Shown here: in pieces, positions 8,442 to 17,454 of the stretch
Position numbering within the stretch: position 1 is the stretch's first letter
Layout of the letters: each line of letters begins with the position of its first letter
Assembly: GCF_947498005.1 (NCBI RefSeq)
Contig: NZ_CANMIW010000005.1
Span: 264,308-328,307 of the forward strand
Direction: 5' to 3'
Length of the DNA: 64,000 bases
Source: an uncultured Winogradskyella sp.
GTDB taxonomy: Bacteria > Bacteroidota > Bacteroidia > Flavobacteriales > Flavobacteriaceae
Notes under the pieces: generated by a model
What the model was told of the DNA's origin: nothing
Seen by the model: the letters and a program-made list of their open reading frames with translations, nothing else
Databases searched by the model: none
Program-made: the position numbers and the translations under genes

Positions 8442-10130
8442 TTATTTTCTGAAAAAGGTGGCTTCAAATGTAGAACTATTTCCTACATTATCTGTTACTA
8501 TAATCTTTAATTCGTTCTTAGTACCTTTAACGATGTTATCATTAAAATCGTGTATTAAAGTTTTGGTTTTATAATCATATTCCATTAATATCCATTGGCC
8601 ATTTACAGTTGCTCTGTATTTGCTAATACCAGATAAGTCATCTTCAATCTTCACTTTTAGATATCTGTATTTGCTTAACCACTTCTTATCTTGAAAATTA
8701 ATTGGTTTTATGGTAGGGGAGATGGTATCCATAGCTAATGCAAACGTGCCAAATGTTTTACTTCTAGCACTTAGTACATTACCTTTTCTGGTAGTTTTAA
8801 TGTAATTGGGTCTTTTATAGTAGCCGTATAACTTTGAAATAAAAATTTTATCCTGATGTTCTGATTTATACTTCGTTAAATCATAATTGATGTAAAAATT
8901 CTTTTGAAGTGGTATTTTATCTTCATGCAGAAAAAGCGTATCAGAATTGACTTCAAAATCTACAAATTCATCATCATATAAAGTGTTTTCATAAAAATTA
9001 ACGGTAATTAATCCTGAAGTTAAGGTTGTCGATTGGTCACTATATATTAAGGTTTTATCAGATTCATCTATAAGACTGTCTTTTTTTACAACTAAGGGTT
9101 TACCTTCAATTGGCACAGTAACCCATGTTTCATTGTTATGATAATCTCTAATTCTTATTTTATAAACAGTTGCTGTACTGTCTTCTACAGATACATATCC
9201 ATTGTCATGCACGTCTTTATATAAGCTTAACGGATTGTTTTGTTCTATAAATAACTTTTGAATTTTTGATTTTTTCGTTTTATAGTAATTGTAATCAACA
9301 TAGCGTTTAATATGTTTGGTCTCTTCAAAACTAAATCGTTTAAAATCTACTTCAATACTTTTGTTGCCGTTAAATATGGTTTGAATATTACTAACACCGT
9401 TATTATTAGGAGCTAAATCTTGCTTATCGTAAGAAGTTACACCAAAACCAATGTCACCATAAGCCGTTATTTTTTCAACGGTATAATCTCCAGATTTTTG
9501 AGGAATTAATCGTAATTGAGTGCGTTCGTTTTTTCCGTTAATTGAAGCGTTTTCATCTTTAGGGTAGGCAAAAACTGCAGAAACATAAGGCTGTTTAGAA
9601 TCCTTAACCTTCATGCCAAAAAGTAATGGATTTATTGGTCGCTCTTGGTTGTCTCTAATTTCGAAATGCAAATGAGGTCCACCAGAACTACCTGTATTTC
9701 CGGAGTATGCTATGACTTCGTTTGCGGCAACTAATAATTCTTCTGAATGTGGAAAAACTTCAACCTCATAACTTTCTTTATCGTATTGACATTGTTTTAT
9801 ATACTCCTCAAACCGGTCAGATAATTTTTTTAAATGACCATATACTGTTGTATAACCATTAGGGTGAGTGATATAAATAGCTTTACCATACCCAAAGTGC
9901 GAAATTTTAATTCGGCTTACATAGCCTTCTGCAGCGGTATATACTTTTAAACCTTGTTTACGCTGTGTTTTAATATCTAATCCGCCATGAAAATGCGAAG
10001 AACGTAACTCTGCAAACGTACCAGAAAGCACTAAAGGAATGTCTAATGGATGCCTAAAATAGTCTTGAGGATATTCAGATTGCCCATAAATAGAGCAAGA
10101 AAATAAGATAAAAAATAAGAGTGGTTTCAT
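8442..10130 (-). CDS. M23 family zinc metallopeptidase
   Basis: A 562-residue exported protein (signal MKPLLFFILFSCSIYG). The LytM/M23 catalytic domain is at about residues 35-172: HFHGGLD gives zinc ligands H48 and D52, YGHL contains H99, and GPHLHFE carries H153 and H155. A long beta-rich C-terminal region (about 390 residues) has no known motif; its end resembles an Ig-like fold (ISKYRATVNGQWILMEYD). M23 enzymes cut peptide cross-links of peptidoglycan; all zinc ligands are present, so activity is expected. It is co-directional with and upstream of the TonB receptor. Confidence 0.88.
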   Translation of the reverse strand: MKPLLFFILFSCSIYGQSEYPQDYFRHPLDIPLVLSGTFAELRSSHFHGGLDIKTQRKQGLKVYTAAEGYVSRIKISHFGYGKAIYITHPNGYTTVYGHLKKLSDRFEEYIKQCQYDKESYEVEVFPHSEELLVAANEVIAYSGNTGSSGGPHLHFEIRDNQERPINPLLFGMKVKDSKQPYVSAVFAYPKDENASINGKNERTQLRLIPQKSGDYTVEKITAYGDIGFGVTSYDKQDLAPNNNGVSNIQTIFNGNKSIEVDFKRFSFEETKHIKRYVDYNYYKTKKSKIQKLFIEQNNPLSLYKDVHDNGYVSVEDSTATVYKIRIRDYHNNETWVTVPIEGKPLVVKKDSLIDESDKTLIYSDQSTTLTSGLITVNFYENTLYDDEFVDFEVNSDTLFLHEDKIPLQKNFYINYDLTKYKSEHQDKIFISKLYGYYKRPNYIKTTRKGNVLSARSKTFGTFALAMDTISPTIKPINFQDKKWLSKYRYLKVKIEDDLSGISKYRATVNGQWILMEYDYKTKTLIHDFNDNIVKGTKNELKIIVTDNVGNSSTFEATFFRK

Positions 10131-10356
10131 ATATAAAACTAGAATAGCTAAAATATTAATTTGATAACGAAATACAAATGTTAAAAGTGTATTATTTTTA
10201 ATACCGTGAGTTTTTACTTTAAAATTTTAATTTCATTTTTAATATTTCATAAATGTTATTTCATTTTTAATACTTATTAAAGCTTTTAATTTTAGTCTAT
10301 TAGTTAAAGTATTAATCTTATAGACATTAGGTTTATAAAAAATAATCACAAAAGAA

Positions 10357-10387
10357 TTGCGTTTTTTCATTTGGTATGTTAACTTTG
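10357..10387 (+). promoter_or_regulatory. Promoter of the coiled-coil/zapA unit
   Basis: TTG at 10357-10359, a 20-base spacer and TAACTTTG at 10380-10387 fit the Bacteroidota -33/-7 consensus fully. The ATG of the coiled-coil gene lies 24 bases downstream. Confidence 0.7.
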
Positions 10388-10411
10388 TTTCAATAGTATT
10401 GAATTGCTTTA

Positions 10412-10702
10412 ATGAGTAAAATAGAAGACATTGTTGATGCGTTAGAAAATAAAATCAGTAAGATTTTACATAAGCAGGAAGCATTAAAACAAACTAATGC
10501 ACGGCTATCTAATGAAATAGAGCAGCAGCAATTAAAGCTTAAAGCGCAGCAAGAAGAAATTGCGGATTGGGCAGATAAGCATAATACGCTCAAAATGGCA
10601 AATTCAATGCTTGGTAGTGACGAAAATAAACGAGAAACGAAGCTCAAAATAAATGCACTTATAAGAGATATAGACCATTGTATAGGTCAACTCTCAGAAT
10701 AA
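10412..10702 (+). CDS. Short coiled-coil protein upstream of zapA
   Basis: A 96-residue protein that is almost wholly heptad-repeat coiled coil (about residues 3-60: DALENKISKILHKQEALKQTNARL...), with a cytosolic composition and no signal peptide. It is 19 bases upstream of zapA under one promoter. Size, coiled-coil nature and position suggest a ZapB-like division factor that binds ZapA, but no sequence homology to ZapB can be claimed by eye. Conserved genes of this kind precede zapA in many Bacteroidota. Confidence 0.7.
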   Translation: MSKIEDIVDALENKISKILHKQEALKQTNARLSNEIEQQQLKLKAQQEEIADWADKHNTLKMANSMLGSDENKRETKLKINALIRDIDHCIGQLSE

Positions 10703-10721
10703 AGTTGTAAATTTAAATGAT

Positions 10722-11009
10722 ATGCCAGAACAATTAAAGATTAAACTTTCTATTGCGAATAGAGTTTATCCGTTAACGATAAATCCTAGTCAAGAAGAAG
10801 GTTTACGCAAGGCCACAAAAAAAATTGAGGCTATGATTGGGCAATTTGAGCAGAATTATTCTGTAAGAGATAAGCAAGATGTATTAGCCATGTGTGCTTT
10901 ACAGTTTGCGGCTCAAGTAGAGCAAAAGTCAATAGATAAAGAGTATGTAAATGAAGAAGTTCAAGAGAAGTTAGAAGCTTTAAACGAACTATTAAATCAA
11001 CATATTTAA
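10722..11009 (+). CDS. zapA: Cell division protein ZapA
   Basis: A 95-residue ZapA family protein: an N-terminal beta region (KIKLSIANRVYPLTINPSQEEGLRKATKKIEAMI) and a C-terminal helix that forms the coiled-coil tetramer (about residues 60-95). ZapA cross-links FtsZ protofilaments at mid-cell. It is followed by the 6S RNA candidate and rny. The zapA-6S RNA arrangement also exists in gammaproteobacteria, which supports the RNA call. Confidence 0.85.
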   Translation: MPEQLKIKLSIANRVYPLTINPSQEEGLRKATKKIEAMIGQFEQNYSVRDKQDVLAMCALQFAAQVEQKSIDKEYVNEEVQEKLEALNELLNQHI

Positions 11010-11039
11010 CTCGTACGTTCTTTAAAATAAAATAAGGTT

Positions 11040-11233
11040 ACTGCCTATATTAGTTACATTTTTTGATAAACTCAACGATCAATTCTTTAAAAAGGGTGAG
11101 TTTAAGTTGTAAAATCGTGCTGTTAGTGCTGAACTCGTTTCAGTATCTTAGACAGATTTTTGATCATCTTGTTAGCCCTAAACTTGTTTTTAAGGAGTTT
11201 ATACAAAACCGATAGCTGATATAGGCTTTTTTT
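11040..11233 (+). ncRNA. ssrS: 6S RNA (SsrS-like) candidate between zapA and rny
   Basis: The 248-base gap between zapA and rny holds a structured segment of about 190 bases, the usual 6S RNA size. A perfect 8-bp closing stem (11043-11050 GCCTATAT with 11219-11226 ATATAGGC) is followed at once by a run of seven T (11227-11233), as at a terminator. Inside it are an 8-bp stem (11066-11073/11195-11202), a 6-bp stem (11077-11082/11160-11165) and a terminal hairpin (11127-11133/11139-11145), together a long interrupted hairpin. 6S RNA mimics an open promoter and holds housekeeping RNA polymerase in stationary phase. A 6S-Flavo RNA family is known in this phylum. The 5' end is estimated; no covariance search was possible. 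Confidence 0.72.
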
Positions 11234-11257
11234 ATATACTAAACTAAACAATAAACA

Positions 11258-12835
11258 ATGGACAGTAACACAATTATATATATAGTTGGAGGTGTAGTAT
11301 TAGGCGTAATACTAGGATATATTATAGCAAAATCTTTAGAGAAAGGAAAAGCATCAAAGCTTATTTCTAATGCAGAAGCCGAATCTAAAACAATTTTAAA
11401 ACAGGCTAAATCTGACGGAGAATCTATTAAAAAAGATAAAATTCTTCAGGCAAAGGAAAAATTTATTGAGTTAAAGGCAGAACACGAAAAAGTAATTTTA
11501 TCTCGTGATAAAAAAATGGCTGAAGCCGAAAAACGTATTAGAGATAAAGAATCTCAAATCTCTAATGAACTTAATAAAGCAAAGAAATCTAATCAATCTT
11601 TAGAATCTAAAATAAAGGATTACGATTATAGAACTGAGTTTCTTGAGAAAAAACAAGACGAAGTTGAAAAGGCTCATAAGAGCCAAATAAAACAATTAGA
11701 AGTGATCTCTGCGTTATCTGCAGAAGAAGCTAAGTCTCAATTGGTAGAATCTTTAAAAGAAGAAGCTAAGACAGATGCCATGGCATTTGTACAAGATAGA
11801 GTAGAAGAAGCAAAACTTACCGCTCAGCAAGAAGCTAAAAAGATTATTATTAACACCATTCAGCGTATTGGTACAGAAGAAGCAGTAGATAATTGTGTAT
11901 CTGTATTTAATATAGAATCTGATGATGTTAAAGGTCGTATTATCGGTAGAGAAGGTAGAAATATTAGAGCTATTGAAGCAGCAACTGGAGTAGAGATTAT
12001 TGTAGATGATACACCTGAGGCGATTATTTTATCTTGTTTTGATTCTGTAAGACGAGAAATTGCACGTTTATCTTTACATAAGTTAGTGACGGATGGAAGA
12101 ATACATCCTGCACGTATTGAAGAAGTTGTTAGAAAGACTGAAAAGCAAATAGAGCAAGAAATTATTGAGGTTGGAAAACGCACTGTGATTGACTTAGGAA
12201 TTCATGGTTTGCATCCAGAATTAATTAAGATGGTTGGTCGTATGAAATACAGATCTTCTTACGGACAAAACTTATTGCAACACTCACGTGAAGTTGCAAA
12301 ACTATGTGGTGTAATGGCTGCGGAGTTAGGTTTAAACCCGAAGCTAGCTAAAAGAGCAGGTTTGTTACATGATATCGGTAAAGTACCATCATCTGAAACA
12401 GATGTAGAAACACCTCACGCTATTTTAGGTATGCAATGGGCAGAGAAACATGGCGAAAAACCAGAAGTATGTAATGCTATTGGTGCTCACCACGATGAGA
12501 TAGAAATGACGACATTGTTATCACCAATTATTCAGGTTTGTGATGCTATATCAGGAGCAAGACCAGGAGCAAGACGCCAAGTATTAGATTCTTACATACA
12601 ACGTCTTAAAGATTTAGAAGATGTTGCTTTTGGATTTACAGGTGTTAAGAAAGCATACGCTATTCAAGCTGGTAGAGAATTACGTGTTATTGTAGAAAGT
12701 GAAAAAGTATCAGATGAGAAAGCCGCAAGCTTATCTTTTGAGATTTCTCAAAAAATACAAACAGATATGACGTATCCAGGACAAGTAAAAGTTACTGTAA
12801 TAAGGGAAACAAGAGCAGTGAATATTGCTAAATAA
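11258..12835 (+). CDS. rny: Ribonuclease Y
   Basis: A 525-residue membrane-bound endoribonuclease that starts mRNA decay. It has an N-terminal membrane anchor (residues 5-24), a long coiled coil (about residues 30-200), a KH RNA-binding domain ([22 protein letters not shown], about residues 225-290) and an HD phosphohydrolase domain ([16 protein letters not shown]...[12 protein letters not shown], about residues 340-430). The size matches the family (about 520). The gene sits 24 bases after the 6S RNA candidate and ends in a strong terminator. Confidence 0.95.
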   Translation: MDSNTIIYIVGGVVLGVILGYIIAKSLEKGKASKLISNAEAESKTILKQAKSDGESIKKDKILQAKEKFIELKAEHEKVILSRDKKMAEAEKRIRDKESQISNELNKAKKSNQSLESKIKDYDYRTEFLEKKQDEVEKAHKSQIKQLEVISALSAEEAKSQLVESLKEEAKTDAMAFVQDRVEEAKLTAQQEAKKIIINTIQRIGTEEAVDNCVSVFNIESDDVKGRIIGREGRNIRAIEAATGVEIIVDDTPEAIILSCFDSVRREIARLSLHKLVTDGRIHPARIEEVVRKTEKQIEQEIIEVGKRTVIDLGIHGLHPELIKMVGRMKYRSSYGQNLLQHSREVAKLCGVMAAELGLNPKLAKRAGLLHDIGKVPSSETDVETPHAILGMQWAEKHGEKPEVCNAIGAHHDEIEMTTLLSPIIQVCDAISGARPGARRQVLDSYIQRLKDLEDVAFGFTGVKKAYAIQAGRELRVIVESEKVSDEKAASLSFEISQKIQTDMTYPGQVKVTVIRETRAVNIAK

Positions 12836-12853
12836 TTAAATCAAATTTTCATC

Positions 12854-12888
12854 AAAAAAGACTGTCAGTTTATGACAGTCTTTTTTTT
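12854..12888 (+). terminator. Intrinsic terminator after rny
   Basis: Perfect 8-bp stem GACTGTCA/TGACAGTC (12860-12867 with 12873-12880), 5-base loop, eight T after it and an A-run before it. Confidence 0.9.
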
Positions 12889-13201
12889 ATTGTAATGTGT
12901 AAAAAATTGTAAAACTCATTAATATTTCAGTTTACAGAGGGCGGAAAAGATTAAAGTTATTGTAATGATTTAATCGGATAAATCTTGTATTCTGTCAACT
13001 TTAAAGTAAAAATATGTTGGTTGACCTAGTAATTTAAATGAGAAACGTTAAATGATTATATTGCAGCTGTAAATTATTAGACCTAACCTTATAATAATGA
13101 TTCACGTCTTGTTATTAGTAATTTATTAAGCCATCTATTGATCGATTGAAATATTAAGAAAAGGAAGTTTCAAACATCAATTTTAGAGTATTAAAATAAT
13201 T
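12889..13201. other. Gene-free interval before the CDP-glycerol module
   Basis: This 313-base AT-rich stretch has no ORF with coding character, no hairpin with a T-run, no tRNA-like fold and no full TTG-N20-TAnnTTTG promoter that I could find. It must hold the promoter of the fusion gene at 13202, but I cannot place it. Confidence 0.5.
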
Positions 13202-14569
13202 ATGAATAACATTGCAATTATTGGATCAGCTACTACAGGAACTGCTGTCGCTCAACAATTATCTCTTAACAAAAAGAACAACGTTTCTTTATTTGTGCGA
13301 AGTGAAAAACAAAGCAAACGCATTAATAAAAAAAATAGGAATAAAAAGTATTTTCAAAACTTTAGATTAAGTAAAAGAGTCAAATCAGAATTTGATTTTG
13401 AATTATTAAAGAATTTTGAAATTATAATTATTACCATTCCGACCAATCGATTTAACGATTATCACAAAATATTTTCAGAAAACATAGATAAGAATTCTCT
13501 TATTATCAATATGTCTCGAGGCTTACTTAAGGATGGGATGACTATACATGATCACTTCAAACTAAATCTAAAATTTGAAAAATTTATTAGTTTAAAAGGT
13601 CCCGTTTTTAATGTTGAAGTAATTAGAAATGCACCTACACTTTTAACGATGAGTTATACTGATCGAATGGATGTTGTTAAAGTGAAGGAGATTTTTAAAA
13701 ATACTATTTTCCATTTCGATTTTACAACAGACAATAACGGAGTAGAATATTTAAGTGCTCTAAATAATATCTATGCCGTTTATATGGGTAATATTGATGG
13801 TAAATTTAACTCTAATAACACACGGTATTTTATACTAACACAATGTTTTAAAGAAATAAAAATTTTATTAAAATACCTTAAGTGTGATACGAGGACCGCA
13901 AATCTTGGTGCTGGCATAGGAGGCCTTTGTATAACTTCATTATCTGAATTAAGTAGAAATAGAACTTTAGGTTCTATTATAGGTAAAGGATTTTTCAATG
14001 TAGAAGATAATACAAGTAATGTTGTCTTAGAGGATATTAAAACATTAAAACTTTTAAATAATATTATTGAACCAAGTTTAATTAAAAGCTTACCAATTTT
14101 AAATACCCTTTTTAAGTTTTTCATATACAAAACTGCTAAAAAATTGAATGTAGATTTTTCAATGATACTGCAGAATAAGTTTAAAACCGTGTTAACCTAT
14201 GGAACTTTTGACTTGCTTCATTATGGGCATTTAGAAATTTTAAAACGTGCAAAAGATTATGGTCACAAGCTTATCGTTGGTTTATCTACAGATGAATTTA
14301 ATAAGGTAAAAGGCAAGACTTGTAAGTTTAATTACAACAAAAGAAAGCGCTATTTAGAATCTTTAGATTTTGTAGATCTCGTAATACCAGAAGATAATTG
14401 GGAACAAAAATCACAAGATGTCATTGAGCATAGAGTAGACTTCTTTGTTATGGGAGATGATTGGAAAGACAAATTTAATTATTTAGAGGAATTCTGTGAT
14501 GTCATTTACCTACCTCGAACTAAAGGTGTCTCTACGTCTCAATTAAAACAATTACTTAATAATGGGTAG
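13202..14569 (+). CDS. Fusion: degenerate GpsA-like dehydrogenase domain + TagD-like glycerol-3-phosphate cytidylyltransferase
   Basis: 455 residues in two parts. Residues 1-320 resemble NAD(P)-dependent glycerol-3-phosphate dehydrogenase: Rossmann loop GSATTGTAVA (8-17), KGPVFNVEV (132-140) and substrate-phosphate motif SRNRTLG (251-257). Three catalytic positions differ from GpsA: the Lys of the KG loop is R106, the Lys of ALKN is N188, and the Asp of GLGDL is G241. Residues 328-452 are very close to TagD: TYGTFDLLHYGH (HxGH at 340-343), STDEFN, MGDDW and RTKGVSTS (439-446). TagD makes CDP-glycerol from CTP and sn-glycerol-3-phosphate. The stop overlaps the licD-like gene by 8 bases. The cytidylyltransferase call is strong; dehydrogenase activity is doubtful. 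Confidence 0.88.
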   Translation: MNNIAIIGSATTGTAVAQQLSLNKKNNVSLFVRSEKQSKRINKKNRNKKYFQNFRLSKRVKSEFDFELLKNFEIIIITIPTNRFNDYHKIFSENIDKNSLIINMSRGLLKDGMTIHDHFKLNLKFEKFISLKGPVFNVEVIRNAPTLLTMSYTDRMDVVKVKEIFKNTIFHFDFTTDNNGVEYLSALNNIYAVYMGNIDGKFNSNNTRYFILTQCFKEIKILLKYLKCDTRTANLGAGIGGLCITSLSELSRNRTLGSIIGKGFFNVEDNTSNVVLEDIKTLKLLNNIIEPSLIKSLPILNTLFKFFIYKTAKKLNVDFSMILQNKFKTVLTYGTFDLLHYGHLEILKRAKDYGHKLIVGLSTDEFNKVKGKTCKFNYNKRKRYLESLDFVDLVIPEDNWEQKSQDVIEHRVDFFVMGDDWKDKFNYLEEFCDVIYLPRTKGVSTSQLKQLLNNG

Positions 14570-15290
14570 TATAAAAGATCTTCATAATGAGTTGTTGGAC
14601 TTACTAAAAGCGTTAGATGATGTTTGTTCTAAACATAATTTAAAATACAGTTTGTTTGCTGGTACAATGATTGGCGCTATACGTCACAAAGGATTTATAC
14701 CTTGGGATGATGATGCAGATGTTGTGTTTGAAAGAAGTGAGTATGATAAATTTCTTAAAGTAATTCCAGATGGTTTTGCGATTTCTAGTAATAATCTATG
14801 GGTAACACGATTTGTTTCAGTTGATAACCCAAAAATCTGTATTGATATTTTTGTTTTTGATAATATATCAAGTTCTAAGATTTCTCAAAAATTGCAACTA
14901 TTTGGTTTAATGGCTATTCAAGGAACTTTAAAAGGCCAAGTAACCAAAGATAAAGGCGTATTTGGATTTGTTTTTACTGGAGTATTATATGTGATAGGAT
15001 TAATATTTAGCAAAAGTATTAAACTAAAGGCTTATGATAAGCTTGCTACATTTTTTAAAAATAAGGATACTGATTATATGTTTTCATCTCTAGATAAGTT
15101 TGCCTACCTAGGAAAGATATTACCTAAATCAATATTAAAATCTTATTCTAAAGTTAATTTTGAAGGTGTAGAGTTAATGATATTAGATGGCTACGATTTA
15201 TATCTAAATAAATTTTATGGCGATTATATGCAATTGCCACCGACTGAAATGCAGGTACCAGAACATGGTAATTTGCAACACATAAGTTAG
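14562..15290 (+). CDS. LicD family phosphotransferase
   Basis: A 242-residue LicD/fukutin-type nucleotidyltransferase-fold protein. Residues 14-60 hold the family core (LLKALDDVCSKHNLKYSLFAGTMIGAIRHKG, then FIPWDDDADV, whose aspartates bind metal). LicD proteins transfer a phospho-alcohol from a CDP donor (classically phosphocholine) to glycans. With the preceding CDP-glycerol synthase overlapping by 8 bases, the natural donor here is probably CDP-glycerol, so the product would be a glycerol-phosphate decoration of a glycan. A hydrophobic stretch at about residues 126-145 may be a membrane-associated helix. No glycosyltransferase lies nearby. Confidence 0.85.
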   Translation: MGSIKDLHNELLDLLKALDDVCSKHNLKYSLFAGTMIGAIRHKGFIPWDDDADVVFERSEYDKFLKVIPDGFAISSNNLWVTRFVSVDNPKICIDIFVFDNISSSKISQKLQLFGLMAIQGTLKGQVTKDKGVFGFVFTGVLYVIGLIFSKSIKLKAYDKLATFFKNKDTDYMFSSLDKFAYLGKILPKSILKSYSKVNFEGVELMILDGYDLYLNKFYGDYMQLPPTEMQVPEHGNLQHIS

Positions 15291-15302
15291 GATAATTTCA
15301 GA

Positions 15303-16478
15303 TTATTTATGTTTATTAAAAGTAATTGAAAATGCTGTTCCTTTACCTAAATCACTTTCAATTTCAATACGTCCTTGTAGTGCTTCGACTTGGGTTTTTG
15401 TGATATATAAACCAACTCCTCTGCTATCTTTTCTATCTGTACCATGAAATGTTTGGTACATTTCAAATATTTGACCCTTAAATTTATTGAGGTCAATACC
15501 AATACCATTATCAGATATAAGAATTTTTATGATATCCTTAGTATGTATAGATTGAATAATTATCTGCGAATTTTTTTTAGGATCAGAATACTTAATACCA
15601 TTAGAAATTAGATTGTAAAAAATACTATCTAAATAAGAGGTATTAGATAGAATGACTTCATCCTTCCTTAAAGCATTATGAATTGTAACGCTATGTTTTT
15701 CGCATTCGGATTTTAAACTGTCTATGATTTTATTACAACAATTATGAAGGTAAACGCGCTCTTTTATTTGGCTGGTTTGAGCTTTAGATTTTATACTTAT
15801 TATATCGTCTAAATCTACAATTGTCGTAGTTAATGAATTAGAAATTGTTTTTAAATGATCTATTAAATCGTCTCTTTCTTTTTCAGATTTGGCTTCATCA
15901 TAGAATTCTAAAAGATTTCTAAAGTTACCTATATGCGTTTTTAAATTGTGTGAAACTATATGCGTAAAGCTATATAATCGCTTATTTTGGTTTGTAATTA
16001 ACTGTAAGTTTTGGTTAAGCTTATCTTCAGTGTTTTTTAAGTTAGTAATATCTGTGTGAGTACCAATGATGCGAGAGGGTTTTCCTGTGTTATCACTCTC
16101 TATAACTTTTCCTTTATGTAATATCCATTTATAGCTTCCATTTTTACATTGAATTCTATATTCGTTTTCATAGAAATCAATTTCGCCTTTTATATGAGAT
16201 TTAAAACCACTAAAATACGCTTCTTTGTCATCAGGATGAATTTTGTCATTCCAAGCTGTTGATGTGTTTTTAAGATCATCACTAGAGTAGCCAATAATTT
16301 CCTTAGATTCCTTTGAGTAAGTTACTTTGTTAGTTTTTACGTCCCAATCCCATATACCAACTTTAGAGATTTCTAAAGCAATTTGATGTTTTTGATCTTC
16401 AAAGGACTCGTTAGATAACTTGTTTTTCTCGTAAAATTTTGACTTGTAATTGGTTAGATTAAAATTAGAGAGTTTCAT
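15303..16478 (-). CDS. PAS-domain sensor histidine kinase
   Basis: A 391-residue soluble kinase with a PAS_3 domain (about residues 37-147: VGIWDWDVKTNKVTYS...HPDD...YRIQCKNGSYKWILHKGK), a short coiled coil, a phosphoacceptor H177 in FTHIVSHNLKTHIGN and an HATPase region with N box (YNLISNGIKYSD), G1 box (ISDNGIGID) and G2 box (RGVGLYITKTQVEALQG). No membrane segment and no receiver domain are present, and no response regulator is adjacent: an orphan kinase. It ends 12 bases from the convergent licD-like gene. The signal is unknown. Confidence 0.9.
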   Translation of the reverse strand: MKLSNFNLTNYKSKFYEKNKLSNESFEDQKHQIALEISKVGIWDWDVKTNKVTYSKESKEIIGYSSDDLKNTSTAWNDKIHPDDKEAYFSGFKSHIKGEIDFYENEYRIQCKNGSYKWILHKGKVIESDNTGKPSRIIGTHTDITNLKNTEDKLNQNLQLITNQNKRLYSFTHIVSHNLKTHIGNFRNLLEFYDEAKSEKERDDLIDHLKTISNSLTTTIVDLDDIISIKSKAQTSQIKERVYLHNCCNKIIDSLKSECEKHSVTIHNALRKDEVILSNTSYLDSIFYNLISNGIKYSDPKKNSQIIIQSIHTKDIIKILISDNGIGIDLNKFKGQIFEMYQTFHGTDRKDSRGVGLYITKTQVEALQGRIEIESDLGKGTAFSITFNKHK

Positions 16479-16545
16479 AGTTTATTTCTTTGTGATAAGA
16501 CACTTTTATAAAGTATTTGTCACTGTTAAGTTAAGTAAAATAAAA

Positions 16546-17454
16546 TTATTTTCTTGGATGAAATTTATTCAAAACTTCACTTAAATGAGAACGATCTACA
16601 TGCATATATATTTCAGTTGTTGTAATACTTTCATGACCTAACATCATTTGTATAGCTCTTAAGTCTGCTCCGTTTTCTAATAAGTGCGTTGCAAAGGAAT
16701 GCCTAAAGGTGTGAGGCGAAACTGTTTTTTTTAAACCGGTAATTTTTACCAATTTTTTTATAATGGTAAATATCATCGCTCGCGTTAGTTGTTTGCCTTT
16801 ATAATTTAAGAAAAGTACATCTTTGGAACTCGTTTGAACGTCAATGTGATTTCTAATGCTAATCCATATATTAATGAATTTTTGAGTTGGAAGACCAATG
16901 GGTACAAAACGTTGTTTGTTACCTTTTCCTGTTACTTTAATAAAGCCTTCTTCAAAAAACAAATCAGAAATTTTTAATTCAATAAGTTCACTAACTCTTA
17001 AACCACAACTATATAATGTTTCAATGATAGCTCTATTTCGCTCACCAAGATTAACACCATTATATTGGTAACTAAGATCAATGGCATTAATTAAATTATC
17101 AATATCTTCTATTGATAGTGTATCAGGTAATTTTCGGCCAATTCTAGGTGATTCTATTAAATCTAATGGATTGGTGGTTCTGTAATTTTCAAAAATTAGA
17201 TAATCAAAAAAATTTCGAAGACCAGAAATTAAACGTGCTTGAGATCTTGGATTTATAGATTTTGAAACCGAATATATAAAGTCTTTTACGATGCTGTTAT
17301 CTATTGAAATAGGAGAGTCCTTTATGGCATGTTCTTCCAAAAATGAAACAAGCTTTTTAATATCATAGCTATAATTCTCAATTGAATTTTTAGATAATCC
17401 ACGTTCAATTTGAAGATAATGTTTATAATCCGTAATGGCTTGTTTCCATTTCAT
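16546..17454 (-). CDS. xerD: Tyrosine recombinase XerD
   Basis: A 302-residue site-specific recombinase that resolves chromosome dimers at dif with XerC and FtsK. The N-terminal SAM-like core-binding domain is at about residues 5-88. The catalytic residues are all present: R153 (LRVSEL), K177, H248 and R251 (HTFRHSFATHLL), H274 (LGHESITTT) and Y283 (IYMHV). Full length and linkage to aroQ, frequent in Bacteroidota, support a housekeeping XerD and not a mobile integrase. No integron or transposon features are next to it. Confidence 0.92.
   Translation of the reverse strand: MKWKQAITDYKHYLQIERGLSKNSIENYSYDIKKLVSFLEEHAIKDSPISIDNSIVKDFIYSVSKSINPRSQARLISGLRNFFDYLIFENYRTTNPLDLIESPRIGRKLPDTLSIEDIDNLINAIDLSYQYNGVNLGERNRAIIETLYSCGLRVSELIELKISDLFFEEGFIKVTGKGNKQRFVPIGLPTQKFINIWISIRNHIDVQTSSKDVLFLNYKGKQLTRAMIFTIIKKLVKITGLKKTVSPHTFRHSFATHLLENGADLRAIQMMLGHESITTTEIYMHVDRSHLSEVLNKFHPRK

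Noticed and set aside
5965..10130. TonB receptor plus neighbours as a polysaccharide utilisation locus
   Set aside because: No SusD-like protein, no glycoside hydrolase and no SusC signature; the partner is an M23 peptidase.
11041..11226. zapA-rny gap as a tRNA or riboswitch
   Set aside because: There is no cloverleaf or TPsiC loop, and no known metabolite aptamer motif; length, closing stem and position fit 6S RNA better.
16546..17454. XerD as sign of an integrative element or integron
   Set aside because: All flanks are housekeeping genes; there are no att-like repeats, cargo or other mobility genes, and the length and motifs are those of chromosomal XerD.
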